Below, one piece after another: positions 31,379 to 34,709 of a stretch of DNA of 34,709 bases. The DNA lies in NCBI GenBank assembly GCA_003427395.1, contig BFEA01000312.1, positions 385,138-419,846 on the forward strand. Reading direction: 5' to 3'. Source of the stretch: Chara braunii. Taxonomy: Eukaryota > Streptophyta > Charophyceae > Charales > Characeae. Both the position numbers and the translations under genes were made by a program. Below the pieces are notes generated by a model. That model worked only from the letters and a program-made list of their open reading frames with translations. It did not search any database and was not told the origin of the DNA. The first letter of the stretch is position 1. Each line of letters starts with the position of its first letter.

Positions 31379-31927
31379 CCTCCCTTGAAGTGCGAAAGTA
31401 TCAATGAGAAATTTTTTTTTTGAACTTGGCCAATGACTATCAGATAGTGAGAATCATAGAACTGCCAAAAGAAAAGAAAAATTCCGAAAAGAAATAACAA
31501 GTATTCGGATTTACTCAGATGAGAGTACTCGCAGTTTGGAAAATGGTACTGCAAGAGGGATTTCCCGTACCGTTTTCATAAAAATGAATTTCGGAAAAAA
31601 AATATTCTGAATTTCCAAATAACGGGAAATGCAACAGGAAATCGAAATTTTTGAGAAAAAAATATTCCGGATTTCCAACAACGAATTTCGGATTTCAGAA
31701 GAAAAATGAAAACGGAACTTTCAGATGTTGCGCTATTGCGATTTTCACAACAGAAATAGCGAGAAAACGAAATCCAAGGAAAAGAACAAAATTTCGATTT
31801 TCGGCAGTAAGGTCAAAATTGTGATTTGGGGGGCTAAACTAGAGTGCTCTAATCAATCAATCAAGACTAATCAGCTACCTAGTCCCCGTACACGTGTCAG
31901 ATCAGGTTGTCCTGATTCACATGCAGC
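31379..31927 (-). other. AT-rich leader of the minus-strand family I element
   Basis: Untranslated region between PBS and gag. It is rich in AAATTTC, TTCGGA and poly-A or poly-T runs, with no supported coding region. It resembles the inverted AT-rich block at 1734-2495. Confidence 0.7.
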
Positions 31928-31939
31928 GCTCCGATACCA
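31928..31939 (-). other. Primer binding site, initiator-Met tRNA type
   Basis: The minus strand reads TGGTATCGGAGC two bases after the 5' LTR end at 31942. It differs by one base from the plant consensus TGGTATCAGAGC, implying priming by initiator methionine tRNA. Confidence 0.88.
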
Positions 31940-31941
31940 AC

Positions 31942-33242
31942 TGTTACATGCCCAGATAGGCGACATACATAATAACCGAGGATCCGCAATGTGATAAAAA
32001 AGGACTGAATGGAGAATGCAGTGCAAGTAGAATCTCAACCAGCAATGTGCATTCCGATACATACAAAATGGTGCTGAATAGCGCAGGGAAGACTTAGATA
32101 CAAGACCTGACCTGACCGAGACTGACCTCTATCACGTAGTAGAAGATAGCGAAGCAGTGCTAGAACACTAATGTAGTACTGACTAGCCCAATCAATGTTT
32201 CAACGCAGACCAAACATACATCATGCTCATCACAAGGTGTGAAGGAGCCTGGCGCTATACACAGGGAGGAAGCGCCACGTCCAGACATACACAGACGAAG
32301 AGGAGGGGATCAGACAAAGAAGAGGGGGAGAGATGGGAATGTCGTCGACACCAAGTCTTTGTCACAAGTCCCAAATAATCCCTCATTGAAATGTTTGAAG
32401 CCCAAAAGTCGAGTCTGGATCCAATGTCACCAAGCTCTCTCTCTCTCTTTCTCTCGTAGTCTGCTGATGCAGTGAAGTCAGATAATGAGAGGGTGAGAGG
32501 GAGATGGTGGACTGAGAAGAGGAAGAAGAAGAACTCTCTTTCTCACGGGCCAGGTACTAACCTGTGAAGTTGGCGCTGTGATGCAGGTACCTCAAAGACG
32601 AAGCTGGAGCAACGGCGCTGCAGGTAAGTATCCCTGGCCTCCGCCCAATCTCTCTCTCTCTAGTACTACCCTAGCTATGGCGCCCAGCGCTGAAGACTAC
32701 AGCTACGCTACTAGCACCCAGCGCTGAAGACTAATGCTAACGCTACTACCACTACTCCTGCAGCGCTCCTCCAGAGTGCTGCTGCTGAATCCTGACGACT
32801 ACTGACTGCCTTCTGCCTACCCGTGAAGTGCATGGGAAGTCCCTATGTACTATCTCGGCCTGCCTCCTGACTGCCTCCGACTGCCTGCAGTTACAGGGCG
32901 GACAGTCCAGGAGGCTGCTCTTGCCAATGCCGAACTGAGCCAGGGGCTGGCACTACAGCTGTCATGGGAACAGGCCAAAAATAGCCTGTTCCTAAAACCC
33001 TGGTTCGGTGCCTGAGTTTCAGGGCAGGCTGGTCGGATGACAGACCGGAAATGGCCCTTCGTTTCAGGCTAAAAAGGCTACTGCCATTTTTAGTCTGAAA
33101 CGACACAGGGTCTGTAGGCCCCTGTTTTTCAGGCTTTCGAGCTGAATGGTCACGGGGCCTGTAGGGCCTGGTTTTCAGGCTTTCAGCCTGAGGGACGCAG
33201 GGCCCGGAAAATGACCCTCATGTGCAGGCGTAGCATGTAACA
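31942..33242 (-). repeat. 5' LTR of the minus-strand family I element (1301 bp)
   Basis: Its termini are TGTTACATGC and GCATGTAACA. It is near-identical to 26878-28259 apart from the N-associated duplication. It has CT runs at about 32435-32455 and 32650-32660, U3 dyads at 33040-33190, and CAG|GTAAGTAT on the plus strand at 32621-32631. Confidence 0.93.
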
Positions 33243-33247
33243 AAAGG
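33243..33247. repeat. Target site duplication AAAGG (right copy)
   Basis: It directly follows the LTR terminus GTAACA at 33242 and is identical to 26873-26877. Confidence 0.9.
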
Positions 33248-33668
33248 TGAGGCATTATAAGGGTAGACATTGGTCGAGGAGGAGGAGAAAGGGAGGGACA
33301 CAACCTTCTTTTCTTCAATTAGAAGGGTGGTGGTCTTGAGATATCATCTTGAACTGATCGGCCCCAGGTAATTTAGTTCTTTTTCTCCATTTATGTGTCA
33401 TCCTTGCGCAGGGAATTGTTCCAATTTTAGCGGATGTCCCGAAGGACAATTTAGAATCATTCTATTCATGTAGGTCTGTATTTCAACAGGTTGTGGTGTA
33501 CCGCCTGCGCTAGGACAGGCCTTGCCACGAGTTCTTGCAACGAGATCTTGCCATGAGGTCTTGCAACGAGATCTTGGCATCACCAGGGCTGGAGAACTTA
33601 CAGAGTAAATCCACAACAGGTCAAGGGATTACATCTTTGCGTTTGAAATTTCGAACTTATAGACCAAC
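33248..33668. other. Host DNA, probably intron 3' of the DnaJ-like exon
   Basis: I see no exon or repeat family beyond short doubled phrases such as GAGATCTTGCCA and GAGATCTTGGCA near 33540-33575. The exon's donor site is at 33668/33669, so this stretch should be transcribed intron if the host gene is intact. Confidence 0.45.
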
Positions 33669-33817
33669 CTCTTTGTATTCACTTTCAAAAGCCTTCAGCT
33701 CGTCTCGTTTCTTCAAAATTTCTGCCTCCACTTCTTTCAGCTTTTCTTTGCCATCTGCATTAATGGGAACTGCCACAGCTTCGATTGTGTATGTCGCTGA
33801 CTTGAAGAAGTTGTCAC
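33669..33817 (-). CDS. Internal exon of an ARG1/DNAJ15/DNAJ16-like J-domain protein
   Basis: A 149-nt minus-strand exon. The upstream intron ends with a CTAAT branch-like motif, a pyrimidine-rich tract and TTTTCACAG|GT; the downstream donor is AAAGAG|GTTGGT. The exon encodes DNFFKSATYTIEAV, a short variable segment, then LKEVEAEILKKRDELKAFES and EYKE. In the plant ARG1/DNAJ15/DNAJ16 family, known for roles in gravity response, a similar GDNFFKTASYTIEA block is followed by an IEAQIL-KR-EL--FE-EYR coiled-coil segment C-terminal to the J domain. The phase is consistent: 2 nt complete a Gly codon, then 49 full codons. I found no flanking exon in the window, so the rest lies elsewhere or in very long introns. 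The family is recognised from memory. Confidence 0.75.
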
Positions 33818-34198
33818 CTGTGAAAACATGGAAGATCATTAGCAGAAGAAGACAGAAAAAGAAATAGACGAGTGAACCAAGCCAGAACTGTCAACATCAG
33901 ACAGACCAGTGTTCTTCCGAGTGGAAACACCCCTGGCATCACGTCTGCCAAACATTCAGTAAAGGCTGAAGGGTCAATACAACAAAGGAAAAAACAATTC
34001 AAAAAAGTTGGGGCTGAGTAGATGAAATAGGAAGCATTGCATCTTCAAACCGGGGCTGGAAACCCGGTCCCACCGGGGGGTCCACCCCCCACCGGAACCA
34101 GGCCGGTGGGAGTCGTGGGACCGGCCGGTCCACCGGGCCGGTTGCCCTCCACTGGGCTATAGCGCATAGGCGAATACTGGGCGAATCGAACTTTTTTT
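33818..34198. other. Probable intron, with a GC-rich dyad block at 34050-34140
   Basis: The sequence adjacent to the exon has acceptor features. Further out, 34050-34140 is packed with inverted words such as CCCGGTCCCACCGG, CCGGTGGGA, GGACCGGCCGGTCC and ACCGGGCCGGTT, suggesting a foldback or mobile-element remnant. No coding region is supported. Confidence 0.5.
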
Positions 34199-34249
34199 GG
34201 GCCAGGAGGCCCCCACGCGGGTTGTGGGGGCCTCCTGGCCCTAAAAAAA
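34192..34249. repeat. Perfect hairpin, 18-bp GC-rich stem extended by T7/A7
   Basis: 34199-34216 and 34224-34241 are exact reverse complements (arm GGGCCAGGAGGCCCCCAC) around a 7-nt loop GCGGGTT. TTTTTTT just outside the left arm pairs with AAAAAAA outside the right arm, with one unpaired T between. It could be a foldback-element remnant; it is too short for a plant microRNA precursor of usual size. Confidence 0.9.
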
Positions 34250-34573
34250 TGTGAAACGGGTCCAGTAGGGCAGCCTGGAGGGCTGCCTCTCTGGACTGCT
34301 GATCTCGAAAGATCGGCGGCCCAGATGAGGCCTCCCTTTTCGAAACTTGGGAGGAGCTGCCGTTCCCTCCCACCTACGACTTCCCGTCTCCACCCGGCTC
34401 ACCAGCCGTACCGTCGACAAGCCAATGCCCCCGCTGTCGTTGCCCATCGCCGTCGTCATCGTCATCGTCGTGCAGCAAAGCCAGCCCCCCCGCCCGCCAG
34501 CGCGCCACAGGTACGTTTTCTTCTTCTTCTTCTTCTTCTCCTTACGTTGTGTGGAAGTGTAGGCGCGGGGTAC

Positions 34574-34578
34574 ACACA

Positions 34579-34646
<68 letters not shown>

Positions 34647-34678
34647 GCCGTGAGTAAGCGCGCGATATATATATATAC

Positions 34679-34709
<31 letters not shown>
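34574..34709. repeat. Compound microsatellite (CA)n (GA)n (TA)n (GA)n
   Basis: CA units at 34574-34594, GA units to 34642, a short unique stretch, alternating AT/TA at 34665-34688, then GA to the window end. Short TTC runs lie just upstream (34519-34540). Frames through here are repeat artefacts. Confidence 0.95.

Larger units (their letters stand above)
26878..33242 (-). mobile_element. Family I gypsy element, minus strand: full insertion, internally deleted
   Basis: Two LTRs with matching ends (TGTTACATGC ... GCATGTAACA) enclose an initiator-Met PBS, an AT-rich leader, gag, a deleted pol and a polypurine tract, all in correct minus-strand order. A 5-bp AAAGG duplication flanks the whole unit, so it inserted by integrase as a complete element. 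Relative to the plus-strand copy, about 2.4 kb encoding protease, RT, RNase H and the integrase finger is missing (joint near 29500-29515). The LTRs differ by only a few percent by eye, so the insertion is fairly young. Confidence 0.93.

Noticed and set aside
33814-34002. Extension of the host exon upstream as one longer exon
   Set aside because: The reading is hydrophobic and unlike the family. A branch-like CTAAT, a pyrimidine tract and CACAG place an intron end at 33818.
34199-34241. Rho-independent terminator
   Set aside because: The stem and adjacent A/T runs mimic one, but the context is a eukaryotic genome.

Overview
The window is eukaryotic, retrotransposon-dense DNA. Almost everything recognisable is a decayed Ty3/gypsy LTR retrotransposon or its debris. 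The only host coding sequence I can support is one exon on the minus strand at 33669-33817, resembling the C-terminal region of the plant ARG1/DNAJ15/DNAJ16 J-domain proteins. That exon, initiator-Met-type primer binding sites, chromodomain-like pol tails and very long repeat-filled intergenic or intronic space suggest a streptophyte. A charophyte alga such as Chara would fit, but that is inference. Five isolated N characters, two of them flanked by exact short duplications, show this is a draft assembly.

Layout. 1-246: end of a gypsy polyprotein, followed by a polypurine tract and a putative 3' LTR from 284. 1292-10087: family I gypsy copy on the plus strand, with a scrambled 5' LTR (one segment inverted together with its PBS and leader), a CCACGTCAGC minisatellite, decayed gag and pol, a polypurine tract and a complete 3' LTR. 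10088-11227: a CT microsatellite and unassigned DNA. 11228 to about 22340: family II gypsy copy on the plus strand. Its LTR carries a 1.3 kb T-rich tandem-repeat insertion. Its gag is split by about 4.75 kb of GGACT- and GGTCACA-rich degenerate satellite (15550-20310). Its pol stops in RNase H. About 22341-25657: 5' part of a third gypsy family (LTR end, PBS, leader, truncated gag). 25727-26496: an inverted family II LTR fragment. 26878-33242: a complete minus-strand insertion of family I with two near-identical LTRs and a 5-bp AAAGG target duplication, but lacking protease, RT and RNase H. 33243-34709: host DNA with the DnaJ-like exon, a GC-rich dyad block, a perfect 18-bp-stem hairpin, and CA, GA and TA microsatellites.

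How the pieces relate. None of the elements is coding-competent as read. The plus-strand family I copy has stops, frameshifts and an altered RT catalytic motif. The minus-strand copy would have needed enzymes supplied in trans. The most interesting signal is at the family II gag-pol junction (20422-20464): an in-phase C CCA AAA slippery heptamer, a 9-nt spacer and a 12-bp hairpin that contains the gag stop codon, with the -1 frame opening exactly at the heptamer. This is the classical layout of a -1 ribosomal frameshift signal.
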